A stretch of DNA of 64,000 nucleotides from Streptomyces halstedii (GCA_000720535.1 JOAZ01000033.1:40055-104054), one strand, 5' to 3'. Shown: positions 27,271-36,448, numbered from the stretch's first letter. Notes: a model not told the origin generated them from the letters alone. Translations and numbers: made by a program.

Positions 27271-27582
27271 ATGACCGAGGAATTCGACTACTTCCGCGAC
27301 CGCAACGTGGGCAAGCTGTTCGACCTGCTGCTCCAGCTCACCACGGACCTGCACGTCACCACCCAGCGCCTGCACGCCATGGAGGCGCTGCTGGTCCGCC
27401 GCGGCGTGCTCACCGGCGGCGAACTCGACGCCCTGCGACCCACCGAGGACGAGCAGCGGGTGCTGGACGGCCGGCGTGAGGCCGCCGTCGCCGGGCTCAT
27501 GCGGATCATCACCGAGAGCGGCCCCGCCGAGCGCCCCCTGCGCGACCAGTGGGAATCGACCCTGCGACGGAAGGCCGGCTGA
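27271..27582 (+). CDS. Unrecognised small protein of 103 residues
   Basis: I do not recognise a family. It is mostly helical and charged (FRDRNVGKLFDLLLQLTTDL, then HVTTQRLHAMEALLVRRGVL), with the heptad-like leucine spacing of a coiled coil or small subunit, and lacks Cys and a signal peptide. It starts 8 bases after the methyltransferase stop and its own stop overlaps the next start (TGATG), so it is co-translated. It may be an accessory subunit of a neighbouring enzyme. Confidence 0.65.
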   Translation: MTEEFDYFRDRNVGKLFDLLLQLTTDLHVTTQRLHAMEALLVRRGVLTGGELDALRPTEDEQRVLDGRREAAVAGLMRIITESGPAERPLRDQWESTLRRKAG

Positions 27583-27983
27583 TGGGCGCCGGACCGCTCA
27601 CCCCCGCCGAGACCGTCGACCGGTACCTCCAGCTCTGCGAGGACCGCGAACTGGACGAGGCCGGCACACTGCTCGCCCCCAGACCGCGCATCGTCTTCCC
27701 GGGAGGAGCTTGCTACGGCTCGCTGTCCGAGATGGCCGCCGACCAGCGCGGCCGCTACCGGTGGGTGCGCAAGCACCGTGACCGGTACTTCACGGGCAGC
27801 GCCCCGGACGGCCTGGTGACCGTCACCTCGCTCGGCACCCTCTACGGCGAGGACCTGGGAGGCCGGCCCTTCGAAGGCGTCCGCTACGTCGACGTCTTCG
27901 TCCTCCGCGACGGCCTCATCGCCGAACAGCACGTCTACAACGACCTCTCCGACACCGGGATCAGCGCTCCGGTCCGCGGTTGA
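27582..27983 (+). CDS. SnoaL/NTF2-like protein
   Basis: 133 residues with the NTF2-like pattern: an N-terminal helix PAETVDRYLQLCEDRELDEA, core strands, then GRPFEGVRYVDVFVLRDGLI (a common ending of SnoaL-like domains). Members are small cyclases, isomerases, hydratases or binding proteins. ATG 27582 overlaps the previous stop. The nearby methyltransferase and helical protein suggest a three-gene unit. Activity cannot be named. Confidence 0.75.
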   Translation: MGAGPLTPAETVDRYLQLCEDRELDEAGTLLAPRPRIVFPGGACYGSLSEMAADQRGRYRWVRKHRDRYFTGSAPDGLVTVTSLGTLYGEDLGGRPFEGVRYVDVFVLRDGLIAEQHVYNDLSDTGISAPVRG

Positions 27984-28017
27984 CCGTCCCCCTCACCGAA
28001 CAGCAGAGGTACCGAAC

Positions 28018-29142
28018 ATGAAGCAAGCTCTGAGAGCCGGCGTCGGCGCGCTCACCGTGTCCGCCCTGGCCGCCCTCACCGCCTGTGGCGGTGGCGCGTC
28101 CTCCGAGTCCTCGTCCGCGGGCTCCGGCAAGGGGACCGCGACCGTTCAACTGGCCATCGCCTCGGCCGTCATCGGGCCGAAGGAGGAGGTCGCGACCTAC
28201 GCGGTCGCCAAGGAGGAGGGCTTCCTCGCCGAGGAGAAGCTCGACGTCAAGACGATCAACACCGACGGTTCGGTCGCCGCGGTCCAGGCGGTCGCCTCCG
28301 GCAGCGCCGACATCAGCCCCGCCGACGCGAGCGCCATCCTGGCCGCGCGGGAGAAGGGCGTCCCCGTCGTGGCGGTCGGAGGCCTGGTGCAGAACTGGCC
28401 CTGGCGCATAGCCACCCTGCCTGGCAAGGGGATCAAGAGCGCGTCGGACCTCAAGGGCAAGAAGATCGGTGTGATCAGCCTCGCGTCCGGGTCCGCCCCG
28501 TACGCGCGGGCCTTCGCGGAGGACGCCGGACTCGACCCGCAGAAGGACGTCGACCTGCTGCCCGTCGGCGTCGGGAGCCAGGCCCTGTCCGCCCTGGAGA
28601 GCGGCAAGGTGGACGCGCTGGCCCTGTACACGCAGGCGTACACCACCCTCGAACTCACCGGGAAGAAGTTCGACTACCTGGAGAACGGCGAACGCTTCGA
28701 CGGGATCCGCTCGCTGACCTTCGCGGTGCACGAGGACACCCTGCGCTCCAAGAAGGACGAGATCACCCGGTTCCTGCGGGCCTCGTACAAGAGCCTGCTC
28801 TTCTCCGCCGTCAACCCCGAGGCGGCCATGAAGGACGGCTACAAGGTGTTCCCGGCGATCCTCTCCGGCCAGAAGGCCGGCACCCGGATCGAGAACGACA
28901 CCGCCATCCTCGAATCCTGGGTGAAGACGGCCGTTCCGGCCGAGGGGGAACCGGAGTCCTTCACGGACTGGGGCGTCGTCAGCGACGAGGCGTGGACCAG
29001 GACGGCCGACTACATGAAGTCCTCCGGAACCATCACCAAGGACCCCGACCTCGCCGCCCTGTGGGACGACAGCCTGCTGAAGGACGCGGGCGCCTTCGAC
29101 ACGGCAGCCGTCATCAGCAAGGCGGAGAGCGCCACCAAGTAA
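28018..29142 (+). CDS. NMT1/SsuA-like ABC transporter, solute-binding lipoprotein
   Basis: 374 residues. The lipoprotein signal ends ALAALTACGGG, followed by a Ser/Gly linker. The mature part is an NMT1/THI5-like (SsuA/TauA-type) receptor: EEVATYAVAKEEGFLAEEKL, a Gly/Ser/Ala ligand loop SGSADISPADASA and GKKIGVISLASGS. This group binds sulfonates, nitrate, thiamine precursors, phthalates or other aromatic acids. It works with the ATPase (29183) and permease (30013), and its presence shows that the operon substrate is imported. Confidence 0.88.
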   Translation: MKQALRAGVGALTVSALAALTACGGGASSESSSAGSGKGTATVQLAIASAVIGPKEEVATYAVAKEEGFLAEEKLDVKTINTDGSVAAVQAVASGSADISPADASAILAAREKGVPVVAVGGLVQNWPWRIATLPGKGIKSASDLKGKKIGVISLASGSAPYARAFAEDAGLDPQKDVDLLPVGVGSQALSALESGKVDALALYTQAYTTLELTGKKFDYLENGERFDGIRSLTFAVHEDTLRSKKDEITRFLRASYKSLLFSAVNPEAAMKDGYKVFPAILSGQKAGTRIENDTAILESWVKTAVPAEGEPESFTDWGVVSDEAWTRTADYMKSSGTITKDPDLAALWDDSLLKDAGAFDTAAVISKAESATK

Positions 29143-29182
29143 CCGGCGGCGACGCCAGGACCAGGAAGCCAAGGAGGTCACC

Positions 29183-30013
29183 ATGGCCATCAAGACCCTC
29201 GGTCGCCGCCCGCGCGCGGCCGCCGCCGCGGAAGCCGACGACGACAGCTGGATCGAGCTGAGCGGGCTGCACAAGATCTACCGCCCTCGCAAGTCCGAGC
29301 CGACCCACGCGCTGTCCGACATCGATCTCAAGGTCAGGCGTGGTGAGTTCATCTCGATCGTCGGTCCCTCGGGCTGCGGCAAGACGACCCTGCTGAAGAT
29401 CCTCGCCGGGCTCATTCCCCGGACCGAGGGCGCCGTGCGCGTGGCCGGACGCGATGTGGACGGTCCGCTGCCGGAGGTGGGGATGGTCTTCCAGGCGGCG
29501 ACGCTGCTGCCCTGGCGCACCATCCTCCAGAACGTGATGGTCCCGGTGGAGATCCAGCGACTGGACCGGACCGCCTACCGGGAACGGGCCGGCCGGCTGC
29601 TGGAGATGGTCGGGCTCAGCGGGTTCGCGGACAAGTACCCCGACGAACTGAGCGGCGGGATGCAGCAGCGGGCCGGTATCTGCCGGGCCCTGGTGCACGA
29701 CCCGTCGGTCCTGCTCATGGACGAGCCGTTCGGTGCCCTGGACGCCATGACGCGCGAGTACATGAACGTCGAACTGCTGCGCATCTGGCGCGAGAGCGGC
29801 AAGACCGTCGTCCTCGTCACCCACTCCATCCCGGAGGCGGTGTTCCTCTCCGACCGGGTCGTCGTCCTCAGCCCCCGGCCCGGCCGGATCGCCGAGGTCA
29901 TCGACATCGACCTCGAACGCCCGCGGGACCTGGGCGTCATGGCCTCCGACCGGGCCGGCGTCTACGTCCAGCGGATCCGTACCTACTTCAACGCCCAAGG
30001 CGTGATCGACTGA
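29183..30013 (+). CDS. ABC transporter ATP-binding protein (SsuB/TauB type)
   Basis: 276 residues. It shows Walker A GPSGCGKTT, Q-loop VFQAATLLPWRT, signature LSGGMQQR, Walker B VLLMDEPFGALDAMTR and switch LVTHSIPEA. The DEPFGALDAMTR box is typical of the nitrate/sulfonate/taurine branch. The permease ATG overlaps the stop by one base. It starts after AAGGAGG. Confidence 0.9.
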   Translation: MAIKTLGRRPRAAAAAEADDDSWIELSGLHKIYRPRKSEPTHALSDIDLKVRRGEFISIVGPSGCGKTTLLKILAGLIPRTEGAVRVAGRDVDGPLPEVGMVFQAATLLPWRTILQNVMVPVEIQRLDRTAYRERAGRLLEMVGLSGFADKYPDELSGGMQQRAGICRALVHDPSVLLMDEPFGALDAMTREYMNVELLRIWRESGKTVVLVTHSIPEAVFLSDRVVVLSPRPGRIAEVIDIDLERPRDLGVMASDRAGVYVQRIRTYFNAQGVID

Positions 30014-30909
30014 TGAGGCCGCCCATGACGACAACCGAGAAGGCCGCGGGCAACGACGGCGCCGGACCGGACCGCGCCGGGTCCGGCGTGGCGCCGGCCA
30101 CCACCGTCCCGGACAAGCCACCCCGCCGCCGCGACCTGCGCGACCACCCGGAATGGGTCCTGGTCCCCGGTGTCTTCGTGACGGTCGTCCTGCTCTGGGA
30201 GTTCCTGCTGCCGGTGCTCGGGGTCGACGCGTACGTACTGCCGAGGCCCAGCCAGATCGCCGACGCGCTGGTGACCCAGTTGTCCGACGCCCTGTTCTGG
30301 ACACACCTGAAGATCACCATGCTGGAGTCCCTGTACGGCTTCCTGCTCGGAGTGGGCGCCGCGCTGTTCCTCGGCACCGCGATATCCCAGGTCAGACTGG
30401 TCGAGAAGACGCTGATGCCCTACATCGTGGCCTTCCAGACGGTCCCGAAGGTGGCACTCGCGCCGCTGTTCGTGGTCTGGTTCGGCTTCGGCATGACCAG
30501 CAAGGTCGTGATGGCGGCGGTCATCTCGTTCTTCCCCATGCTGGTCAACGTCGTCGAGGGGCTGCGCTCGGCGGACGCCGACCGGGTGCAGATGCTGACC
30601 GTGTTCGGGGCCGGCAAGTTCGACGTCTTCCGCCGGGTACGGCTGCCCAGCGCCCTTCCCTTCATCTTCGCCGGCCTCGACATCGGCATCGTCTTCGCCA
30701 TCCTCGGCGCGGTCGTCGGTGAGTTCATCGGAGCCAAGGAGGGCCTGGGATACCTGCTGCTCCAGACCAACTACAACTTCGACATCGCGGGGATGTTCGC
30801 GGTCCTGGTCGTCCTCTCGCTGATGGGCCTGATCGCCCACTTCATCATCCGCACCGCCCAGAAACGCTTCGCCTTCTGGGCCGAGGACAACACGGTGATC
30901 GGCGCATGA
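30013..30909 (+). CDS. ABC transporter permease (SsuC type)
   Basis: 298 residues with a 45-residue cytoplasmic lead and six helices. The coupling loop MLTVFGAGKFDVFRRVRLPS is the EAA motif. A second possible start is ATG 30025 (MTTTEKAA), which has a slightly better spacing from its site. The next gene overlaps by four bases, tying transport and metabolism into one transcript. Confidence 0.88.
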   Translation: MRPPMTTTEKAAGNDGAGPDRAGSGVAPATTVPDKPPRRRDLRDHPEWVLVPGVFVTVVLLWEFLLPVLGVDAYVLPRPSQIADALVTQLSDALFWTHLKITMLESLYGFLLGVGAALFLGTAISQVRLVEKTLMPYIVAFQTVPKVALAPLFVVWFGFGMTSKVVMAAVISFFPMLVNVVEGLRSADADRVQMLTVFGAGKFDVFRRVRLPSALPFIFAGLDIGIVFAILGAVVGEFIGAKEGLGYLLLQTNYNFDIAGMFAVLVVLSLMGLIAHFIIRTAQKRFAFWAEDNTVIGA

Positions 30910-31670
30910 GCATCAGAGTGAACGACCCCGTACGGTTCGACGGAAGGGTGGCCCTGGTGACCGGGGCCGCCCGGGGGATCGGGGCGGCCGTCGCGACCCG
31001 CCTGGCCGAACTGGGCGCCACCGTGGCGGCGGCCGACATCCTGCCCGAGGACCAGTGGCAGGACGCCCTCCCCGCCGACGGCCCGCACACCCGCCACCAC
31101 CTCGACATCACGTCCGCGCGTTCCTGCCGCCGCACCGTCGACGAGGTCGTGGCGGCCCACGGAAAGCTGAACCACCTCGTCAACAACGCCGGGATCGTCA
31201 GGAGGGGAGCGGCGGCCACGACCAGCGAGGAGGACTTCGGCCTGGTCATCGACGTCAACCTCACCGGCACCTTCAGGATGTCGCGGGCCGCCTACCCCGC
31301 GCTGCGCGCGGCCGACGAGGCCAGCGTCGTCAACATGGGCTCGACCAACGGCCACATCGCGGTGCTCGACACCCTCGCCTACTGCGTCAGCAAGGCCGGT
31401 GTGATGCACATGGCCCGGGTCCTGGCCCTGGAATGGGCCCCCGACGGCATCCGCGTCAACGCGGTCGGCCCGACCATCGTGCCGACCGCCATGACCGAGG
31501 ACGTCCGGGCCGACGGCGCCTACATGGCGGACAAGCTGGCCGGTATCCCGCTCGGCCGGATGGCCGAAGCCCGCGACGTCGCCCTCGCCGTCGCCCATCT
31601 CCTCAGCCCCGCAGCGGCCATGACCACAGGTCAGACCGTCTTCGTCGATGGCGGAGTCGTCATCCACTAG
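30906..31670 (+). CDS. Short-chain dehydrogenase/reductase
   Basis: 254 residues of the classical SDR type: cofactor motif TGAARGIGAAV, NNAG at about 94, catalytic Ser in NMGSTNG, and Tyr/Lys in YCVSKAG. The C-terminus PAAAMTTGQTVFVDGGVVI is the usual ending. The acidic residue after the second strand (AAADI) suggests NAD(H) over NADP(H). It interconverts an alcohol and a ketone of the unknown pathway. Confidence 0.87.
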   Translation: MSIRVNDPVRFDGRVALVTGAARGIGAAVATRLAELGATVAAADILPEDQWQDALPADGPHTRHHLDITSARSCRRTVDEVVAAHGKLNHLVNNAGIVRRGAAATTSEEDFGLVIDVNLTGTFRMSRAAYPALRAADEASVVNMGSTNGHIAVLDTLAYCVSKAGVMHMARVLALEWAPDGIRVNAVGPTIVPTAMTEDVRADGAYMADKLAGIPLGRMAEARDVALAVAHLLSPAAAMTTGQTVFVDGGVVIH

Positions 31671-31703
31671 CACCCCGGTCCGCCCGGAAATCGGAGAACC
31701 ACC

Positions 31704-33065
31704 ATGCCCCAGTTCGATCTGGAAGCGGCCCTCGCGGCCGTCGACGAACACTTCGACACCTTCGTCACCGAGCTCCAGGAGCTGTGCCGCCTGCGCAGCA
31801 GGCGCCAGGAGCCCGAGCAGATGTCGGCCACGGCCGACTTCCTCAAGGCCTCCGTGGAACGCTGGGGAGGCACCGCCGAGGTCATCGCCTGGGAGAAGTC
31901 CCACCCCTACGTCCTGGCCGAGGTCGGCGGCGGCGAACGCCGCCTCCTGCACTTCAACCACTACGACGTCGAGGTGGAGCCCACCGGCGACGCGTCCGAG
32001 TGGATCAGCCCCCCGTACGCCGCCGAGATCCACGACGGCCGGCTGTACGCCCGAGGGGTCGCCGACGACAAGGGCGCCCTCATGTCGCGGGTGCACGCCG
32101 CGGCCGCCTGGCTGCTCTCCGGCCAGGAACCCCCGGTCACCAGCCGGTACATCTTTGAGGGCAAGCAGTGGCTGCACAGCCCCGGGCTCGGCTCCTTCGT
32201 CGCGGCGCACGCCGACCGGCTGGCCGCCGACGCCGCGCTGTGGGAGAACTCCTGGTGCGACGGAGAGGGGCGGCCGCTGCTGAAACTCGGAGAGAAGGGC
32301 GTCCTCTACCTGCGGCTCACCTCGACCACCCTCACGCGCGAACTGACCAGCCAGAACACCGTGTTGCTGCCCTCCGCCACCACCCGGCTGACCGCCGCCC
32401 TGGCCACTGTGCTGAACCCGGACGGCAGCTGTGCCGTCACGGGTTTCGCGGACGACGCCCGCGTCCCCACCGACGCCGAACGCGCGCTCCTGGAGAAGAT
32501 GCCGTTCGACGGCGCGTTCCTGAAGAAGCGCGCCGGAATCGGCGCCTTCAGGGGAGACCTGGACGACACCGAGGCCGCCGTGGCGATCCGCACCGTCCCG
32601 ACGCTCACCGTCACCGGCGTCGAGGGCGGCGACCTCGCGGACGACGTCACCCTCGGCGTCCCCGCCACCGCCACCGCCAAGATCGAGATCCGTCTCGTGC
32701 CCGGCCAGGACCCCGAACGGGTACTGGCGGCCGTCCGCGACCACCTGGCGACGGCCGGCTTCGAGGACGTCGCCGTCGAGGTGATGGCCGTCAGCCACCC
32801 CCACCACACCGACCACACCGACCCGTTCGTCGCCCTCGTCGCCGACACCGCGCGCACCGCCTACGGTGCCGAGCCCCTCGTCGAGCCCTACACCCAGTGG
32901 ATCGGCAACCAGGGCGTCCTGTCCGGCCTGCCCATCGTCGGCGTGGGCGTCTCCCGCGCGGACGCGGGCATCGACGGCCCCAACGAGCACATACGCCTGG
33001 AGGACTACCGCACGGGCATCAAGCACGTGGTCGCGATCATGGCCGCGATGGCGGTGACGGCATGA
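31704..33065 (+). CDS. M20-family peptidase homologue with altered active site
   Basis: 453 residues in the order of M20 dipeptidases. The first metal motif FNHYDVEVEP and RGVADDKGALMSR are normal. The catalytic block that should read EGEEEIGSP is E152-G-K-Q-W-L-H-S-P160, so the general-base Glu and bridging metal-ligand Glu are gone. The late ligand motif HxPNE is D424-G-P-N-E. The fold is retained, with dimerisation domain DDTEAAVAIRTVPTLTVTG. It may hydrolyse a non-peptide bond by a different mechanism, bind one metal, or be non-catalytic. The following gene overlaps it by four bases. Confidence 0.82.
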   Translation: MPQFDLEAALAAVDEHFDTFVTELQELCRLRSRRQEPEQMSATADFLKASVERWGGTAEVIAWEKSHPYVLAEVGGGERRLLHFNHYDVEVEPTGDASEWISPPYAAEIHDGRLYARGVADDKGALMSRVHAAAAWLLSGQEPPVTSRYIFEGKQWLHSPGLGSFVAAHADRLAADAALWENSWCDGEGRPLLKLGEKGVLYLRLTSTTLTRELTSQNTVLLPSATTRLTAALATVLNPDGSCAVTGFADDARVPTDAERALLEKMPFDGAFLKKRAGIGAFRGDLDDTEAAVAIRTVPTLTVTGVEGGDLADDVTLGVPATATAKIEIRLVPGQDPERVLAAVRDHLATAGFEDVAVEVMAVSHPHHTDHTDPFVALVADTARTAYGAEPLVEPYTQWIGNQGVLSGLPIVGVGVSRADAGIDGPNEHIRLEDYRTGIKHVVAIMAAMAVTA

Positions 33066-34327
33066 GCACCCACGCCACCCACCTGAGAGGCACCTCGCAC
33101 CGCGGGTACCTCGAACTCCCCTGGGGACAGGTCCACTTCCGCCGGTCCGGCGACACCGCCGGACCCTCGCTCCTCCTCGTCCACCAGTCGCCGCTCTCCT
33201 CGGCCACCTACGAACCGGCCATGGCGGAACTCGCCGCACACGGACTGGACACCGTGGCCGTCGACATCCCCGGCTTCGGGATGTCGGACGCCGCCCCGGA
33301 ACCATGGTCCATCCCGCGGTACGCCTCGGCACTGTGGCAGATCGCCGACGCGCTCGGACTGGGCGAGGTACACCTCCTCGGCCAGCACACCGGCGCCGTC
33401 CTCGCCGCCGAGGCCACCCTCCAGCAGCGCGACCGGGTACGGAGCCTGGTCTTCCAGGGCATCCCGCTCTACAGCGACGAGGAACGCGCCGAGAAGGCCG
33501 CCCGGTACGCTCCCGGGTACACCCCCGCCCTCGACGGCAGCCATCTGCGGGTCGTGTGGGACCGGATCCGATGGCTCTACCCCACCATCTCGGCCGAGTC
33601 CGCCAGCCGCCAGGTCGCCGAGTACCTCAGCGTCGGCCCCGACTACGGCGTCGCCTACCGCGCGGTCTTCGCCCACACGACGGACACCGCCGCGCTCGCG
33701 GGTGTGCCGACCCTGCTGCTGCACGGCGGCGACGACGTCCTCGACCGGATGAACGACGTCGTCACGGCGGCGTTCCCCGACGCGCCCCTGGTCCGTATCG
33801 ACGGGGGCACCGACTTCGTCGCCGAGGAGAAGCCCGGAGAGTTCGCGGACGCCGTCGCCGCCCACGTACTGGCCCACACCGGCGGCCGCGCCGACGAGCC
33901 CGGGTTCAGCCCCCTCTACACGGCCACCGTCGAGGTGACGGGCGGTCGCGCGGGGCGCGCCCGGTCCGCCACCGGCTCACTGGACGTGCCGCTGTCCCGG
34001 CCGGCCGAGCGGGGGAAGGACAGCGCCGGGACCGACCCGGAGGAACTCTTCGCCGCCGGTTACGCGGCCTGTTTCGGCAGCGCGCTGGGGGTCGCCGCGC
34101 GGCGCCGCCGGGTCAGCGCCGGACCGGTCACCGTCACCGCCGCGGTCACTCTCGGCACGCTGCCGGGCGGGGCGTACGGCATCGCGGTCCGGCTGAGCGT
34201 CAGCGCGCCCGAATGCCCGCAGGACACGCTGGAGGAACTGGTGCGGCTCACCCACTCCCTCTGCCCCTACTCCCACGCGGTACGGGGCAACATCGAGGTC
34301 GTCACGGAGACCCACGGCGGCGGTTGA
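33062..34327 (+). CDS. Alpha/beta hydrolase fused to an Ohr-type domain
   Basis: 421 residues in one uninterrupted frame. Residues 14-275 are an alpha/beta hydrolase fold (LLLVHQSPLSSATYEP, VDIPGFGMSD). The nucleophile elbow is G107-Q-H109-T-G111, with His in place of Ser, and the expected late His is replaced in IDGGTDFVAEEKP. Residues 283-418 are an organic hydroperoxide resistance (Ohr/OsmC) domain: FSPLYTATVEVTGG, DPEELFAAGYAACFGSAL (C337) and SLCPYSHA (C401). The 64-residue cysteine spacing equals that of Ohr. The Ohr half should reduce organic or lipid hydroperoxides through its Cys pair; the front half may bind or form the oxidised substrate. ATG 33062 overlaps the previous stop. Confidence 0.85.
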   Translation: MSTHATHLRGTSHRGYLELPWGQVHFRRSGDTAGPSLLLVHQSPLSSATYEPAMAELAAHGLDTVAVDIPGFGMSDAAPEPWSIPRYASALWQIADALGLGEVHLLGQHTGAVLAAEATLQQRDRVRSLVFQGIPLYSDEERAEKAARYAPGYTPALDGSHLRVVWDRIRWLYPTISAESASRQVAEYLSVGPDYGVAYRAVFAHTTDTAALAGVPTLLLHGGDDVLDRMNDVVTAAFPDAPLVRIDGGTDFVAEEKPGEFADAVAAHVLAHTGGRADEPGFSPLYTATVEVTGGRAGRARSATGSLDVPLSRPAERGKDSAGTDPEELFAAGYAACFGSALGVAARRRRVSAGPVTVTAAVTLGTLPGGAYGIAVRLSVSAPECPQDTLEELVRLTHSLCPYSHAVRGNIEVVTETHGGG

Positions 34328-34361
34328 CGCCGCCGGGCCCCCATGAGCGACCCATCCACGT

Positions 34362-34380
34362 CGGCCCGGAAGCCGGGCCG
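34362..34380 (+). terminator. Hairpin before the iclR gene
   Basis: CGGCCCGG-AAG-CCGGGCCG forms an 8-bp stem with a 3-base loop in the 73-base gap after the fusion gene. It could attenuate or process the long transcript ahead of the regulator gene. Confidence 0.4.
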
Positions 34381-34400
34381 GCCAACTGACCGAGGTTCCC

Positions 34401-35219
34401 ATGATCATCGACGAAACCACCGAGCACACCAGCCCCAGCCGCTCCGGGATCTCCCGGGCGCTCGCGGTGATCGACGTCATCGCGCGTACCCCCCACGCCC
34501 AGGGCGTCTCGGTGATCGCACGGGAGACGGGGCTGTCCAAGGCGGTGGCCTACCGGATCCTGCGCGAACTCGTGGCCGGTAACTTCCTCTCCTTCGACGA
34601 GGACACCAAGGTCTACCGGATGGGCCCCGGCGCCCTGAACATCGGCCTCGCGGCGATGCGGGAACTCGACGTCCCCTCCATCGCCCACCGGCATCTCGTG
34701 GCCCTGTCCGAACTCACCGGCCAGACCGCGACCCTCTCCCTGCGGCAGGGCTGGGCACGGGTGTACGTGGACCAGGTCCTCTCCCGCCAGGAGATCCGGA
34801 TGTCGGTCGCGCTCGGTACCAGTCACCCGCTGCACGCGGGCTCCTCCTCCAAGGCGATCCTCGCCGCCCTGCCCGACTCGGAGGTGGAGGACTACATCGA
34901 CCACCACCGCCTGGACAGCGTGACCGACGCCACCATCACCTCGGCCACGACCCTGCGCGACGAGATCTCCCTGATCCGCGCCGCGGGCTACGCGGTCAGC
35001 GTGGGGGAGCGGCAGGCGGAGGCGGCGAGCGTGGCGGCCTGCCTGCACGGACCCATCGGGCAGGTCGTCGGTTCGGTCTCCGTCTGCGGAACCAGGGCGA
35101 TGTTCGGTGAGACCAGCAGCCGTCAGCTCGGCGAACGGGTGGCCAGGGCGGCCGCCGACATCTCCGCCGACCTCGGCGCCGTGCGGGAGACCGCAGGGGA
35201 ACGAAAGGACACACCATGA
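34401..35219 (+). CDS. IclR-family transcriptional regulator
   Basis: 272 residues. The N-terminal winged helix (SRALAVIDVIARTPHAQGVS, ARETGLSKAVAYRILRELV) is followed by the IclR effector domain (TLSLRQGWARVYVDQVLSRQ, HPLHAGSSSKAILAALPD, AASVAACLHGPIG). It senses a small acid or aromatic ligand and most likely controls this catabolic gene set. The dyad at 23743-23780 is the best operator candidate. Its end overlaps the CoA-transferase start by four bases, so it is part of the operon it may regulate. Confidence 0.88.
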   Translation: MIIDETTEHTSPSRSGISRALAVIDVIARTPHAQGVSVIARETGLSKAVAYRILRELVAGNFLSFDEDTKVYRMGPGALNIGLAAMRELDVPSIAHRHLVALSELTGQTATLSLRQGWARVYVDQVLSRQEIRMSVALGTSHPLHAGSSSKAILAALPDSEVEDYIDHHRLDSVTDATITSATTLRDEISLIRAAGYAVSVGERQAEAASVAACLHGPIGQVVGSVSVCGTRAMFGETSSRQLGERVARAAADISADLGAVRETAGERKDTP

Positions 35220-36448
35220 CGACACCGGAACAGCGGGCCCCGGACGGCGGTGCGGGGCCTCTGCGGGGCATCCGCGTCATCGACGCCTCCACCATCCTGG
35301 CCGGACCGCTCTGCGCCCAACTGCTCGGCGACTTCGGCGCGGACGTGGTCAAGATCGAGCATCCCGTCGCCGGGGACGGGATGCGTGGCCACGGCGAGTC
35401 CAAGGACGGCGTCCCGCTCTGGTGGAAGGAGATATCCCGCAACAAGCGCACCGTCGGCCTGAGCCTCTCCGACCCGGACGGCGCCGCGCTCTTCCGCCGG
35501 CTCGCCGGGACCGCCGACATCCTGGTGGAGAACTTCCGCCCCGGGACCCTGGAGCGCTGGGGCCTGGGCCCCGACGTCCTGCACGGGATCAACCCCGGTC
35601 TGGTGATCGTGCGCATCACCGGCTTCGGCCAGAGCGGCCCGTACGCCTCCCGGGCCGGCTTCGGCACCCTCGCCGAGGCGATGAGCGGTTTCGCCCACCT
35701 GACCGGGGAGGCCGACGGCCCGCCGACGCTCCCGGCGTTCGGGCTCGCCGACACCATCTGCGGGATCGCCGCCTCCTCGGCCGCCACCATGGCGCTCTAC
35801 CACCGGGACCGCGACCCGCTGCGCCGGGGACAGGTCGTGGACATGAGCCTGATCGAGCCCATCATGGCCGCCGTCGGCCCCTCGCCGACGGTCTACGACC
35901 AGCTCGGGATCGTCAGCCGGCGCCACGGCAACCGGTCCACCAACAACGCCCCGCGCAACACCTACCGCACCCGGGACGGCCACTGGGTGGCCGTCTCCAC
36001 CAGCGCCCAGCGGATCGCGGAACGGGTCATGGAGCTGATCGGCCATCAGGAAGTCGTCGGCGAGGAGTGGTTCGCCACCGGTGCGGGGCGGGCCGAGCAC
36101 GCCGACCTCCTCGACGACCTGGTCGGCGGCTGGATCGCCGAACGCACCCGGGAGGGTGTCATCGCCGAGTTCACCGCGGCCGGGGCGGCGGTGGCCCCCG
36201 TCTACGACGCACGGGACCTGGTCGAGGACCCCCACATCCGGGACACCGGCATGCTCACCACGGTCGAGGACGACGACTTCGGCCCGCTGCTCATGCACAA
36301 CGTCATGTGGCGGATGTCCGGCACACCGGGACGGATCCGCTTCACCGGACGCCACCTGGGAGCCGACACAGACGAGGTCCTCACCGGTGAACTCGGGGTG
36401 AGTGAGGAGGAGCTGACGGACCTTCGGCAACGCAGGGTCGTCTTCTGA
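35216..36448 (+). CDS. CoA-transferase, CaiB/BaiF family
   Basis: 410 residues of the class III CoA-transferase family. It shows IDASTILAGPLCAQLLGDFG, ADVVKIEHP and the probable catalytic Asp in FGLADTICGIAAS. It moves CoA from a donor acyl-CoA to a carboxylic acid formed earlier in the pathway, preparing it for a lyase such as the CitE-like protein at 40365. Substrate unknown. Confidence 0.88.
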   Translation: MTTPEQRAPDGGAGPLRGIRVIDASTILAGPLCAQLLGDFGADVVKIEHPVAGDGMRGHGESKDGVPLWWKEISRNKRTVGLSLSDPDGAALFRRLAGTADILVENFRPGTLERWGLGPDVLHGINPGLVIVRITGFGQSGPYASRAGFGTLAEAMSGFAHLTGEADGPPTLPAFGLADTICGIAASSAATMALYHRDRDPLRRGQVVDMSLIEPIMAAVGPSPTVYDQLGIVSRRHGNRSTNNAPRNTYRTRDGHWVAVSTSAQRIAERVMELIGHQEVVGEEWFATGAGRAEHADLLDDLVGGWIAERTREGVIAEFTAAGAAVAPVYDARDLVEDPHIRDTGMLTTVEDDDFGPLLMHNVMWRMSGTPGRIRFTGRHLGADTDEVLTGELGVSEEELTDLRQRRVVF

